Of a DNA stretch of 64,000 nt, positions 11,445 to 23,100 are shown in pieces. Within the stretch, counting starts at the first letter, position 1. The number at the start of each line of letters is the position of its first letter. The notes below the pieces were generated by a model. The model did not search any database and was not told the origin of the DNA. It saw nothing but the letters and a program-made list of their open reading frames with translations. The DNA comes from Isochrysis galbana (Eukaryota > Haptophyta > Isochrysidales > Isochrysidaceae). Where the stretch lies: positions 2,225,131 through 2,289,130 of the forward strand of contig CM030936.1 in assembly GCA_018136815.1 (NCBI GenBank). The letters are read 5' to 3'. The position numbers and the translations under genes were made by a program.

Positions 11445-12207
11445 GGTAGCTTAACCTCTTAGCCGGAATCGCAGCGGTTATGAAAGAAGAGCCCAAGTTA
11501 TTTAGGGGAGGATAACTAGAGCCAACTCCGGAGCAAAGGACGAACCACAGTCTCCCGCCCCCTTCTCTCCAACTCCTGGCCGAAGCAGCGCGCGCGGCCT
11601 CCCCAGAACCAGCTTCTCCGCTAATGAGGGAACTGGGAAAGGGGAAGGGGGTTGTTAGGGGTAAAGGTCGGGTTGTAGGGAGGTACACTAGCACTCTGCC
11701 TCACGTCGCACACGTAGCGGGGAATTTTAAGAAGATTTTTTTTTACAATGAATGCGTGCTCAAAGTCTCTCGCGATCTCGCGATTCAACACGTCCTACTC
11801 GTGACTGTGCACCAATTAATGCCTAGAAGTTGCATCACACCTTGCCCACTATGGCAATTCACAGTCTCAAACCTTCACATCAGTCACATGCAAAGCGCAC
11901 AACGCACACTTCAATTTTTTCGAATAGGCACTCCCACACCAGTAGATTGACGTCCGGAACCCCCGGCCATTCCGGTCTCGCACGGCACAATGCAAGCCGC
12001 CTTGGACGCGAGGCGCCCCGGACCGACTGCCCATATGTCTGAGGTGCCTTCGAGCAGCCGCACGATGCGCATGGCCGCCCCACACAGCCATGTGCCACTG
12101 ATCAGCAAAGCTAAGTCAGTCCGCGGAGACGTCTACTATGCCAATGAGCCCACATCAGAGCTGGAGTGAAATGGAAGTTTCACGGAACGTACCAAAAGGG
12201 ACCCGGG
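11445..12207. other. No gene recognised
   Basis: Short frames only, none with family features. The segment separates the LINE fragment from the M41-like gene and probably includes that gene's 5' leader near 12100-12207. Confidence 0.5.
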
Positions 12208-13218
12208 ATGGTGCTCTCGCCGATGCTGTTGACTATCGCGCTGGCGCCCTCGCCGCTGGTGCGCATCCCCGCATGGGCGGCGCGCGGCCTCGGTCGGAGC
12301 GGCCCACTCGCGTGCTCGGCACTCAGCTTCGCCCAGCTGAACACGGCTTCCGACCGCGCCACCATGGTGGAGAAGCTCAATGCCCTCAAGGAGGCAGGCG
12401 ACGCTCCGCTTTGGAACTCGTTCCGGCTGGCGCCGCGCGCAGTGAGCCTACGCGAGTTGTGCCAGACGACGCAGCTACCGGAGAAGACACTCGACCCAAC
12501 CGCTGTCGAGTACGAGACCGAGGATATCTCCAACACCTTCACCAAGGTGCTGTTAGGGGCTACTGTCGTCTCAGCGCTGTGGGCAGTTGGCACAGATGCC
12601 CTCGGCATGGACGCTGGCCTACGCTTTACGGGTACGTATCTAATCGCGGGTATCCCCATCGGCACATTAGCCATAGGATCCGTCGCTCCTGGGATTCTTT
12701 TCCTTCCGCTTGAGGTGTTCAAGTCGGCCACAGCAAAGGAGGAAACACGGGAACGCCGTGCACGCCACGAGGCTGCTCACTTGCTATCTGCCTACTGCCT
12801 TGGGGTCCCAGTTTCCTCCGTTTCTATCGCAAACGATTCCCCTGAAGTTGTCGTGTTTGATGAAGTTGCCGTTCAGGCACCCGGCGCTACTGTGCCTGCT
12901 GCTGCGTTGCCTGCACTTGCCGTGGTCGCTATTTCTGGCTTCATAGCAGAAGCGGAAAAGTTTGGCAAAGCCTTAGGCGCTAGCGCCGACCTCCGTTTGC
13001 TCAATGAAATGTTAGTGCGCACAACTCCTCCGCTTCCGGCTAAGAGCCAACAGGACACAACGCGATACGCCGCGCTGATGGCTTGGACTATTCTCAAGCG
13101 CCACGGTGCTGCATGGGACGCTGTGACTGAGGCGCTCCTCGAAGGAGGTGAACTTGCGGATTGCCTCGCGGCAGCGGAGAATGCGGAGGCTGCCAGGAAG
13201 TCCGCCACCGTGCAATAA
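12208..13218 (+). CDS. Stand-alone M41 (FtsH-type) peptidase-like membrane protein, probably plastid
   Basis: A 336-residue protein from ATG 12208; an in-frame ATG at 12166 would add 14 polar residues, but the downstream start gives a better leader (MVLSPMLLTIALAPSPLV). Residues ~25-60 are Ala/Arg/Ser-rich like a transit peptide. Two hydrophobic segments follow (~112-131 and ~141-166). The motif RRARHEAAHLLSAYCLGVPV at ~182-201 contains HEAAH, the zinc-binding HExxH of peptidase family M41, and helices with ISGFIAEAEKFG follow, the region where FtsH places its third metal ligand. No AAA ATPase domain is present. This matches the plant and algal 'ATP-dependent Zn protease-like' proteins, thought to act in thylakoid membranes. 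Proteolytic activity is not assured. Confidence 0.7.
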   Translation: MVLSPMLLTIALAPSPLVRIPAWAARGLGRSGPLACSALSFAQLNTASDRATMVEKLNALKEAGDAPLWNSFRLAPRAVSLRELCQTTQLPEKTLDPTAVEYETEDISNTFTKVLLGATVVSALWAVGTDALGMDAGLRFTGTYLIAGIPIGTLAIGSVAPGILFLPLEVFKSATAKEETRERRARHEAAHLLSAYCLGVPVSSVSIANDSPEVVVFDEVAVQAPGATVPAAALPALAVVAISGFIAEAEKFGKALGASADLRLLNEMLVRTTPPLPAKSQQDTTRYAALMAWTILKRHGAAWDAVTEALLEGGELADCLAAAENAEAARKSATVQ

Positions 13219-13424
13219 CGTGCGTGCCACATCGAATATCATGGATTCGGCGACGTGCCTCGGTCCATTCTTGTTTCCTCAAGCGCTCTCCTCCTCACTC
13301 CCTCAATTCGTGATTCTCCTGGTGTACAAGCATGTTGGTATCATCATCATCACCTCAAAGGGAACTTTCGTAGAGTGATATAATAAATTACATAATATTA
13401 TCGCCGCTCATGCGACTCTGGACC

Positions 13425-13520
13425 CACTACTCTCACGCAAGTGTTCCACACCCCCACTCCCCCGGCCCCCGCCATTTGACGACTTCCCCCGTGCACTACT
13501 AGGGGGACAGGGGTAAAGCT
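13425..13520 (-). repeat. Family B fragment
   Basis: The reverse complement (CCCCCTAGTAGTGCACGGGGGAAGT) matches 34055-34095, part of the long family B copy at 33.7-34.1 kb. Confidence 0.6.
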
Positions 13521-13797
13521 AAAAACGAGCCTCAGACGGAGATAAGAAACCACATTTTATCGCAAAGTGCACAATTGCATCGACACTGTCAAGTAGTCAC
13601 GAACACCGTCCATTCAACTGCCAACGAAAAGACTTCAATCAACTATCAACTACAGCAAGCCCAAGCGCCTAGGCCCACACAACCACCTACAACCGACTTT
13701 CTACCGCCGCCATGCTAGCTAGCTACGTTCTACGGTCCCGCTGCGCCGCAGCCGCCGCACACCACCACGAACCACGAAAGCGAACGCGCGGGGGCAC

Positions 13798-14063
13798 GTG
13801 CGGAGCGCCGGCGCTTCTCCGATCCTTGCTGCCGCGTCGCTCCGCTCACGCGCAGCCAACTGATGGTAGTCTATGCCTCTATGTCGCAACGAGGTGAGCC
13901 TCGTCCGTAGATGGCGCGCCGAGCGGAGACGTGCGGAGCGCCGGCGCTTCTCCGATCCTTGCTGCCGCGTCGCTCCGCTCACGCGCAGCCAACTGATGGT
14001 AGTCTATGCCTCTATGTCGCAACGAGGTGAGCCTCGTCCGTAGATGGCGCGCCGAGCGGAGAC
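13798..14063. repeat. Perfect-looking 133-bp tandem duplication
   Basis: Two head-to-tail copies, 13798-13930 and 13931-14063, both beginning GTGCGGAGCGCCGGCGCTTC and ending GCCGAGCGGAGAC. By eye there are no differences, so the duplication is recent or an assembly effect. No coding function is seen across 13219-14521. Confidence 0.85.
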
Positions 14064-14521
14064 GCACCGGCGGCTGACGCATCCTCGTCAGCCATCTTAG
14101 TCAGGTCAGGATTGCAGACAGAAGGCGGGGGGTTCAGACATTGGGTCGGGCTGGTTCAGGTTGTTGCGAGTCGAGCGAGCGAGTGGCGAGGGCGCAGAGG
14201 GCGCGGACAGATGTTGAGGAGGAAAAGTGTGAGTGAGGTGGAGGGTGGAGGTTGCGAGTGTACCGAGTTCTCAGATTCAAGTATGAGAGCAGAGCAGAGG
14301 TGGCGATGACACAGCGACAGCAGCGACGGATCAGACCCCATCCGCCAGCCAACACCTATGACCTATGACCACTGCACTTCTCACACAAACAACCACCATA
14401 ACAAACGATAACATACCCCGCCGTGACTCTGTAGTCCCAGACATGGGAAAACGCGCGAAGCTCGACAGAGAACAACAGCGTGATGCAGCAACCGAAGTGG
14501 TTTGATCTGAGCGAGGATGAA

Positions 14522-14543
14522 CTATCAGTAAACTGATAGGGTC
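14522..14543 (+). promoter_or_regulatory. Dyad-ATG unit, copy b
   Basis: CTATCAGT-AA-ACTGATAG is a perfect 8-bp dyad with a 2-base spacer (14522-14539), followed by GGTC and ATGGAGCGCGC. The arm differs from copy c at two positions, and the partner arm carries the compensating bases. Confidence 0.6.
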
Positions 14544-14701
14544 ATGGAGCGCGCGCCGCCGCCCTCCCTCGCTGCCGCTGCCCTCGCCGCGATGGACGAA
14601 GGCTTGATGGACACGCCGCTGTCGCCGAAGCGGGAGATGCAGGAAGAACCTGCTGTGCGGGCTATCTCAGACTTGAGATTGGGAAGCTTCTCAGGGGCCA
14701 G
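14544..14701 (+). CDS. First exon of an unassigned gene family (copy b)
   Basis: ATG 14544 opens MERAPPPSLAAAALAAMDEG, then LMDTPLSPKRE and ISDLRLGSFSGAR, up to a good donor AG|GTGAGAAG at 14701/14702. Copy d (minus strand, 31583) starts MERAPLPSPPAA and later has DASHPKRPR. Copy e (40669, minus) has MDTPQSPKRQR. Conservation of MERAP and PKR argues that this is translated. No matching second exon was found downstream to 15600. The product is unknown. Confidence 0.45.
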
Positions 14702-15608
14702 GTGAGAAGACAGGCAAAGACAAGCTGGGATAACTGCCGCACACTCAACCACAACCTACGAGGCTGGGCTGGACATAGGGAATCGGCTGGGAAATTGCCA
14801 AGAAACCTACAAGACAATCGGGAAACACGGGACCGAAATTGCCAGGAACGACAAGCAAGCAGACTGGGCGTCTCAAACTGCCAAGGCAATTAGGGCGCTC
14901 AGGCAAGGCAAGGCGAGCTTGACCGTAGAAGACTGGCGAAACCAAGTCTAATCGTGGAGCTGGTAGAACTATCCAGGCTAAAAAGCCTGGATACAACACT
15001 CTATGCCGCTTGCCAATGGCTGATGTGGGAGTATGCGCCCTTCAACCAACTGATTCCATTCCCAGTGACCGTCGATGATAAAGGAGGCGCTAGGTGTGAT
15101 GAACGTCATCATAGTTATGACCATTGCAAATCCAAGTAGTATTGTCGTATTGTCGTATTGTCGTTGTCGTGCTCATCGCTCGTCATCGTACAAATTGGAA
15201 ACTAATTAATGGCCAATGGAGGAACGGCTGGTCATTGTCTTTCGAAGGGCACGGAACTTCTTCCGTCCCTTTCGTATTTTGTATCCCTCGAGTTGGGCCG
15301 CCTGGGCCGCTTGGGTTGCCCTCCCCCGGTACATTGGTTCCCCCCTGCGGGATGAACCATCCGACCTCGGCCCCCCGCTCCCGTGCCCCCGTGCCCCTGC
15401 CTCCGCTCTCCCCCCGCCTCACTCCCCGCCCCTCGCCCCTCCCCGCCCCTCCCCGCCCTCCGCCCTCCGCCCCTCCACCCCCGCCCCCCTTCCCTCCCGA
15501 TACAACCCCCGCGCCCCCTCGCAGCCGCAGCCCGCAGCTCCTTCCCTCCCTTGCCGCTCCCCGCTCCCAGCCCTCTCCGCCTGTGTGCTGGCGCGCGCAA
15601 AGGAGAGG
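14702..15608. other. No gene recognised
   Basis: Contains short GGGAAATTGCCAAGAAACC-like internal repeats (~14790-14890), a hairpin CCAGGCT-AAAA-AGCCTGG at ~14971 and an extremely C-rich stretch (15400-15500). No supported coding region. Confidence 0.5.
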
Positions 15609-15710
15609 ATGTTGTCACTGCTAGGAGGTGACGAGCTCGCGGTGCTCGCGGCGCTGCTGCCCGAGGTGCGCGACTGTGTGGCGCTGGCGGTGGCGCACCC
15701 GCGATTCTAG
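15609..15710 (+). CDS. Possible F-box-like fragment
   Basis: A short frame from ATG 15609 to TAG 15710 begins MLSLLGGDELAVLAALLPEV and ends RDCVALAVAHPRF, spaced like the first half of an F-box (D-LxxI-xxxLP..dL-xxxxVC). It stops where an intron donor or continued domain would be expected. It may be a first exon or a decayed gene. To 16177 nothing else is recognised. Confidence 0.3.
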   Translation: MLSLLGGDELAVLAALLPEVRDCVALAVAHPRF

Positions 15711-16177
15711 GCAATCACATACACATACGAATACGATGGGGGGAAGCGGAAAGCAGAAAGCGGGAGTGAGGTAGGGGGAGAGTGGCGATGTCAGGAATGT
15801 TGTGCCTTGTGAGTGCGGTGAGTCGCCCAGTGTCACTATAGTTGTAACTTGAGTCTTCGGACTTTTTAATACCGACAGGGGGCCCCTTGTTGATATTAGC
15901 AACTCACGCCACGGCCGCAAAGCAGCCCCCAATCTTAGTAGTAGTTAAAAAGCCCCTGTTTGATCGCCTTCCAGTTTAATTTTGATTCTTAAGATGACCA
16001 AGCCTTACCATTGGCCCAGACACAACAAACAACAAAGGTCCACCGTGTCTTTGTCTACGCACGGGTAAGTGTAAGTGACCTCAGGAATCAATCACTAAAT
16101 CAAGCCCGCTATGTGCGCAGGTTTTCGTGCCTAACCTCCTACTATGCAACGCGGACATCTCACGGCTTGTATGTTCT

Positions 16178-17142
16178 TCAATCATCGTCATAAAGATCTG
16201 AGGACTTCATGATGCGGGCAAAATCATTGAAGGAGATCTCACCATCGTGATCTGTGTCAAACTCGTCAATCATTGCCTGTAAGATGGATGGCACAGGACT
16301 ATGCGCTCGACCGCGATTCCAACATCGCCGTCATCCAGGTTTTGGGGGCGGGTGAACGATGTGCAATGTGACAGAGTCAGAGATACACTGGCGAATGGAG
16401 AGAGTCCCTAGGCGGCATGCACGTGCCTCATTTCGTGGCAGCTGCTGGACAGGAGATCAGTGGTGTAAAGCGGCAAATGTGCTTTGCGCGCACCTGCATC
16501 TCGTCATCTGTGAGGCTTTCACCTAGCTCGCGGGCAATAGCACGCATGTTCCTGATCGAGATCCGTCCAGTGGAGTCCTGATAGCAAGCAGAGCGAAAAC
16601 ATATGAGTCTGCAGCTTACCGCTTGCCAGCACATTCGTGACTATGATGAGCAAATGCTGCCTTGTGGAGCTGGAGAAAGAGCTGCACACCGCATCAAAAA
16701 GCTCGAATGCCTTGCGTAGCTCCTCGTGCGGATCTCTGCTCGCATATTTTGCTGTCAGGATCGTTACGAAGTCGTCCCGGCCAATGGTACCTGTACCCTG
16801 CACGTCATGCTCCTCCACTAATCGAAGCGCCTCAGCCTTCTTGATATCGAAGCCGAGGGCACGAATAGCGACCTTGAGCTCATGGTAATCTATCCTGCCA
16901 GTCTTCTCCTGCAGACATAGCAACAGCCGGTGCGACGCTCAGATGGCAGCATTGAATGGGCTGTAATGTTTGGAGCACGTATCACGAGCGCCCTCATACT
17001 CGCAGCCGTGTGCTGCACGCACTATGTCGAAAAGTTCAAAGGCGTCAAGCACCTCACGCCGCTGCTCCTCTGACAGCAGCCTGCGGATCGGCGCACGCTT
17101 GCGCTGTGGTGGCGCGATGGTCGGTCGGCGAACCGAAGCCAT
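16178..17142 (-). CDS. Centrin (caltractin), four exons
   Basis: Calcium-binding EF-hand protein of basal bodies and centrosomes. Exons 17142-17023, 16908-16690, 16577-16494 and 16276-16178 splice cleanly at GT-AG sites and give 173 residues, the standard centrin length. The N-terminus is a basic tail ([17 protein letters not shown]), followed by [18 protein letters not shown]. Four EF-hands follow: [42 protein letters not shown] and [16 protein letters not shown]3 has Asn at loop position 12, as in other centrins. The C-terminus KSSDLYDDD is close to the usual KKTSLY tail, with three extra acids. The gene supports a flagellated host. Introns are 76-217 bp. Confidence 0.95.
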
Positions 17143-20100
17143 TGCGCCGCAGCACTTGTGCACCTGCGCTTCCCCCTCGCCTCGCCCTCGTTCTCTCGCC
17201 TACCCGGTCCTGTCCACCTCCCCTTGCTCCCCCTCGTTGCGGGACGCGCCCACCAGCCGCCGAGACTGGTGAAGTGAAAATGGCGGCAAGACGACTAGGT
17301 ACTTTACTCCTAGTAGTAGAAGCTTGCGCTTCGCAGAGCGGCCCGCTTCGCAGAGTGCCCCAGTGCCCCCCCCCCTTCCCCCTTCCCATTAGGCCCACGC
17401 CAATACTTGTACAACTTGTTCTGCAAGTTGGGTGGCTGGCCCAGCTCGCCAGAAGTTTGGGCCCTCTCTACAAGTGGCTGCACGATTGGGGCCGTGGCGC
17501 GGCCCTCTCTGCAAGTAGCAAGTAGCCGTAAGGCGTAAGGCGCGCCGGGCTCTCTAATACCAGTATCAGTATCAGTATAATCTCCTCTTGATTTTTATTA
17601 TTAGTTAATAGAGCTTTACTACGGTTACGTGAACTCTCGAAAAAAAAATCTCGAAGGGAATCGCCTTTCACATAAATAGGGCCTTTTATCACAGTAAATT
17701 GGGGCCCTCTTGCCCTCTTCCTCTTCAGCTCTGAGACAGGCTGCGGCGCGGCGCGTGGCGGCGCGCGGCGCGCGGCGTCGGGGCGAGGTAAGCCATGCTA
17801 GATGCTAGCCCCCTCTGCCCACTGACTGCCTGCTGGCCTACGTCCGCGTGTGAGCCCGTGGCCGCGCATCTTAATCCTCACTCACTCATGTAGGCAAGCG
17901 TCATTGTACGCGACGAGCTGCGTCGCGCTCGCGGAGGGTGACAGCGTCCTCCCTCGGGATGGCGGCGAGGCGTTGATCCCGAGCAAAAGTTGCGTTCCGT
18001 CGAAAGAGAACCAGGCGCCAGGTGGCCGTTTTTTTTCGCTTATCTTCTATTGGTTAAACCCCGCATTCCAGTCACACTTTTGCACGCATTATCGAGACCT
18101 GCTACACGTCTATTGGACCTCGGAGAAGGGAGGGTCCCCACCTCTACCGACCCCTTGGCACTAGCGAACATGAAGGAACAAGGAGGGGAGTGGGAAGGGG
18201 AATGAGCATGGGGCAAAGGCATTGGCCAATTCTCTCCCGGGGATGGGCACTCCAATTGTAGCGATAGCCGGCAACTTCAAGATTTTTTCTCTTTTTCATC
18301 TTCAATATCCCCCCCATGTTGCCCCTTGTGCTAGCCGCATTAGCTTCCCTCAGGCTTAGTTGCATCTGCACGCAATACTCGGTGTTAACGCATATTCCGT
18401 TTATCGTTGGGCATGTTTTCTGTTGGTGGTGTGTACGGCGGCTCACTGCCCGTGACGTGGCACGCCATTGAGTGAAGTAATGAAAGAGAGCAAAACGTTC
18501 CGGCGATCATCAACCTCCTCTACAACGCCTGAGGGTTGGGTCGACGCCATCATATGTTGCTCTACATCCAGTACTGCTTGTGATGGGACTTGGTCCCTTG
18601 CATGTCCCAGCCCCCAGCCCCATCCAGCGGCGGACGTGCCGAGCTGCACGCCTTCAGGGACGGTCTCTGAAAATATGGTGAGCTCAGGGCTTCGGTTTCG
18701 GGGCTAGCGCTCTCCCACGCAAACGCTTAGTCTTTCCGGTGCTCGCAACTTTCATGGGTGCGTCAAACTCTAGCTGCTCCTCGCCTGTTGTTTGCACAAC
18801 TTTTTCAAAGGATGAAAACGTGTGCATGCACTCACACCGTACGCTTCCGGCTCCATCAAACATGCAACCCTCCGCTTCCAGTATTTTCCGTTTGCGCTGC
18901 ACAGAACTGGCTTCCACCCCCCATTGGCCATGAAACCCGCCGAGCGTGCGATCGGCGGCTATCACCTGAAAGATGAGTGGGGCCAATTATGTATTTGTGG
19001 CTCATCTCATGAGCGTAATGATCGTTGCCGAGAGAGCGTTCGATCAAGAAAAGGGAATGAAATTTGAGGGAAGGGGTGCGCACTGGAAGCATTGGAGCGC
19101 ACCCGATGTCATGGGACTGTGGGAGCAAAGGGGTTCTTACGCATACACTGGCCGACAGCTCGGGCGCTCGAGCCCAGAGTCGCGGCAACCTCGCCATAAG
19201 TCGAGACCTTCCCCGCTGGAATGGTCGACACCAGCGCGTAGCAGCGCTGCTGGAAGGGCGTAAGCATTGCGCTCGCTCGGCCCCGCACGGAGTCCTTTAC
19301 TTTTATTTTCAATTATCAGGGAAACGTCAGGTAAACTAGGGGGACGGGAGAGAGGCTGTTCACTCAGAGGGGTGTGGGTGAGGCGGTACCGCTGGAGGTT
19401 GCGAGGAGAGGTCACCTCCGCCACCATGTGATGTGGAGGAGTGCGAGTGCGGTGTGGTGTGCGAGTGCAAAGGGTGGGAATGGACGCATGTATGACTTGA
19501 TGGAGACATGGAGAGATGAGAGATGGGGGGAGCTAAGCCGCGTGGGCGGAACCGGGATAGGATGAGAGATGAGATGTGGGAGGGGTGCCAGGCCCGGCGT
19601 GGACCTCTCCCGAGTGCTCGGATGCGAACTGAGTGACGGCAGGGGCAGACGCGGTGGAGGCAACAGGACCGGCGCAGATCACGAAGGAGGACAGAACAAA
19701 GAAAAAAAGAGAACAACGAACGGCGACACAAAAGACCAACATAAACGGACCATCTACACTAGTAATCGGGGGAGAACTGCCGAAAGAATGAGGAGCGAGA
19801 CGGGCGAGAGAGGAATGAAGAGAGCTCTCGGGACGCGGGGTCAATGTCCACGCGAGGGGGAATCTGGAGATCTGGAGTTGCCGAACCGAGGAGTGGTGGG
19901 AGACGGGGCGTGCCAAGTATAGCACGCACCCAAAAATATCCCTCTCCCCCACCCGCAACACGTACATCAAGGCACATGGGGACTCTGAGTCCCTTCTACT
20001 NNNNNNNNNNNNNNNNNNNNNNNNNNNNNNNNNNNNNNNNNNNNNNNNNNNNNNNNNNNNNNNNNNNNNNNNNNNNNNNNNNNNNNNNNNNNNNNNNNNN

Positions 20101-23100
20101 CCCACCCTCCCGAGGCCATATGGCGTACGATCCATGTCCGATGCTCTTCGAAGCGCCGTCGCCCGGCGGCAGCCCAGGCTTTTCCGGCGGTGAAGAGGAA
20201 CCAGAGTTGTAGACCTGAGTGTATGCCGACCGTCATCAGATATTCTGCCCGTGACGGAAGAGAAACCTCATGAGGGAATAGAGCGTGATAGTCATAGGCT
20301 GCAAAGAGATTGTGCCATACGATCTGGATGAACCCCACTGTAATGAGGACGGCTGACAGCAAGAAGATGTAACCGACCAAACGGTGCCGTCTGCGCTCAG
20401 CTGGTCCTGCTCGTGATAGGCCGAACTGCGCCAGCCCTGCACTCAGCCAAAGAAAGGCTCCGAGGTGATGTGTTGAGAGGATGCCGAGATACCGGAAGTG
20501 TTTCAAGGTCACGTCGAAAGGGACGATGACTTCGCGTGCAACCTTGGTAGCTACCATGTGCTCGACGCACTCCTTGACACGTCGGCCATGTGACCAAGGA
20601 GGCCATTGCGACTGCTCGGCTGAGCACTGCTTGCGGAACATGGCCTCTGCTGCGCGAATCTCGCCGGCGAGCGCCTTCATCACGGGCGGGAGGAACACCA
20701 TGAAAGCAAACATGAACAGTGTCAGGAAAACGTAGACCTTGGCGATGATCGAGCGCGGCTGCAGCCTGAGCCTGGCCATAGCTGTGCGTTCTGCACAGCC
20801 TCTCGTCCGCCCTCGCTCCCTCCCTCTTTCCCTGCGCCGGTTGCAACTACCGTTAAAACGATAGGGTCATGGAGCGCGCCATGCTCCCCTCCTCCTCCTC
20901 TCCCCCTGCCGAGGAGCTCCCCCCCCCCGGTACTCCCAACCCCCAAGAACACGACGACAGACCCCCCCCCCCCCTCCCCCCCTTCCCCCCCCCTCCCCCT
21001 CCCCCCCCCCCCTCCCCCCCCCCCCTCCCCCCCCCCCCTCCCCTCCCGCCGCCTCCCCTCCCCCCTCTGCCCCAGAGACCCGGAGTTCCGACCGCTCTCA
21101 CTCTAGTCAAACTCGTCGTCGAGTGGTCGCGCGCCATCCCTCCGGTACCCTCGCTTCTTTTCATGCTCATCCGCCCAGCCTTTCGATGTGCGAGCCGAGG
21201 ACTTCTCATCCGACACCCGATATTCCCTTTCTGCTTTCTTCAAGAGGACAAGTGGGATTACTTGTGAACGTGTCCCCCCGCGGAAAACGAGTAGACCGAG
21301 TGTCCACCGAGCTCTCGTTTACATATTTGCCGATTTGTTTCAGAGTTCCACAATAGGTGCGGACGGCCGTTCCTCTCAGGCCATTCATTACGGAAGAGTA
21401 GCAGACGACTAGATTTGTGGTAGCACGAGCTGCTCAGCCTAAGCAGGCGGGCAACACCTTGTACATCTATGGGGACGGGCGAGAGAGAGGGAAAAGAAGC
21501 GGAGTGAGATTCCGCTCTCAGCAAGGCTGTCAAACAGCGGGGGGCACAGGGGGGGCGTGGAGAGAGGGGCGAGAGGCAAGGGGGGGTGGCCGCACAGGCA
21601 GAGACAGAGAGGGGGCGACGGAAGAGGAACGGAGCGGCAGCCCGTGGCAGGGGGGAGAACAGAGACAGATGCGGCCGCACACGCGCGCGCTGCGCGCCTC
21701 AGCCATCGAAGTCGGCCTCGAGCTCACCATCCTCGCCAACCACGACTTGCTCCATCTCATCTTGCCTCGCCTTGGGCCAGCGGACGTGGGTGCACTCCGC
21801 TTAGCCTGCAGGGAGACGCGTCGCGCGTGTACTGCCGTCGTGACAGGCTTGCTATCAGTACTCGAACGCGCTGCCCAGCTCTACGTCACCCCACACTACC
21901 AGCCTGCCCTCGACCTCGTCGCCTCCAACGAGTCCAAGCTGCAGTGGCTCCTTCTCCACCCTGCGCTCGGCCTCTCGGTCGACTCGTCCCGGTTCGTCGA
22001 GGTCCTCAGCGCGGCCTACCACCTGCTCATGGATCGACTCTCTCGCATCAGGAAGTTTGTGCTTTCTTGCCGCCTGCAGAAGGTCCTCCACAACATTCGG
22101 TCCGGCTCGTTTGCCGAGCTCTCCTCGCCCCTCGAGCTTTACGAGGAGCAGTACCTGCGTGGACTGAGCTGCAAGTTCAACTACCTCGTCGCCGATGATA
22201 CGGTTTTCAAAGAGCACGAAGAGGAATTGAGGGCTCTCCGGTCAGGGATTCCTGTGTCACCTCGTCGCCTTCGTTCGAGAACAGCAGCGGCGCGATGCAT
22301 CAAATGAGCTCGTGTTGTTCGAACCCAAGAAGTGGACCAATGTACGCCCTCGCAGAACGGCGCCTGGCCTCCAGAGCCCATACGACCATCATTCCTCCAG
22401 CTTCGCCCTCTTTCGTATGCATCAAGTTTCTGCTGAAGTGCCAGAGCGATAGCCACGACAGGATAATTATGACAAGATCAAATGGGCGATGTGCACCATC
22501 TTGCCCTATGGCTTTGGAATCGCCCACATTGCGAGATGAATGAGAACAGGAAGTCGCATCGACCCTGAGTTTTCCTCTCCGCGTCCGTCTCTGTCTCTGC
22601 CTGGAGTGTGTGGCGGCTCTGGCTTTTGAGTCTAGTAGCAGAATACCTCGTGGCCGATTGACACGATGGCGGTGGTGGCCATCAACATGATTTGACACAC
22701 AATTATCACCACTCCCTCATAACCGAATTCCACGATCACGCGTGTGCGGACATTTTAGGAGGAGCGTTCCCATTTTCGATGTGCAAAATCGTCTGTGAGT
22801 GTCGTCCGGGGTGTGTGCATGTATCAACCACTAGTTTGTGACTGGGAGGGGGTAGCCATGCCAGGTTGTTGCTGGAACTGCGCGTGTGTGGATGATGAGA
22901 TGTAGCATGGTCTATTGTGCATGGGGTGGGGTGGCTGTGGTTGCGTGTGGGCTTGGAGATGAACAAGACTGTTGAGACAAAAAAAATTCTGAAGTTTCCA
23001 TCTACTGCTATTTGCTATTGGGTCCGCCCTCCCTTGGCCCCCCACGACATCGCCCAATCCCATGCTCACTACCGCCCCTTCCACTCAGCCCCCAGTCATT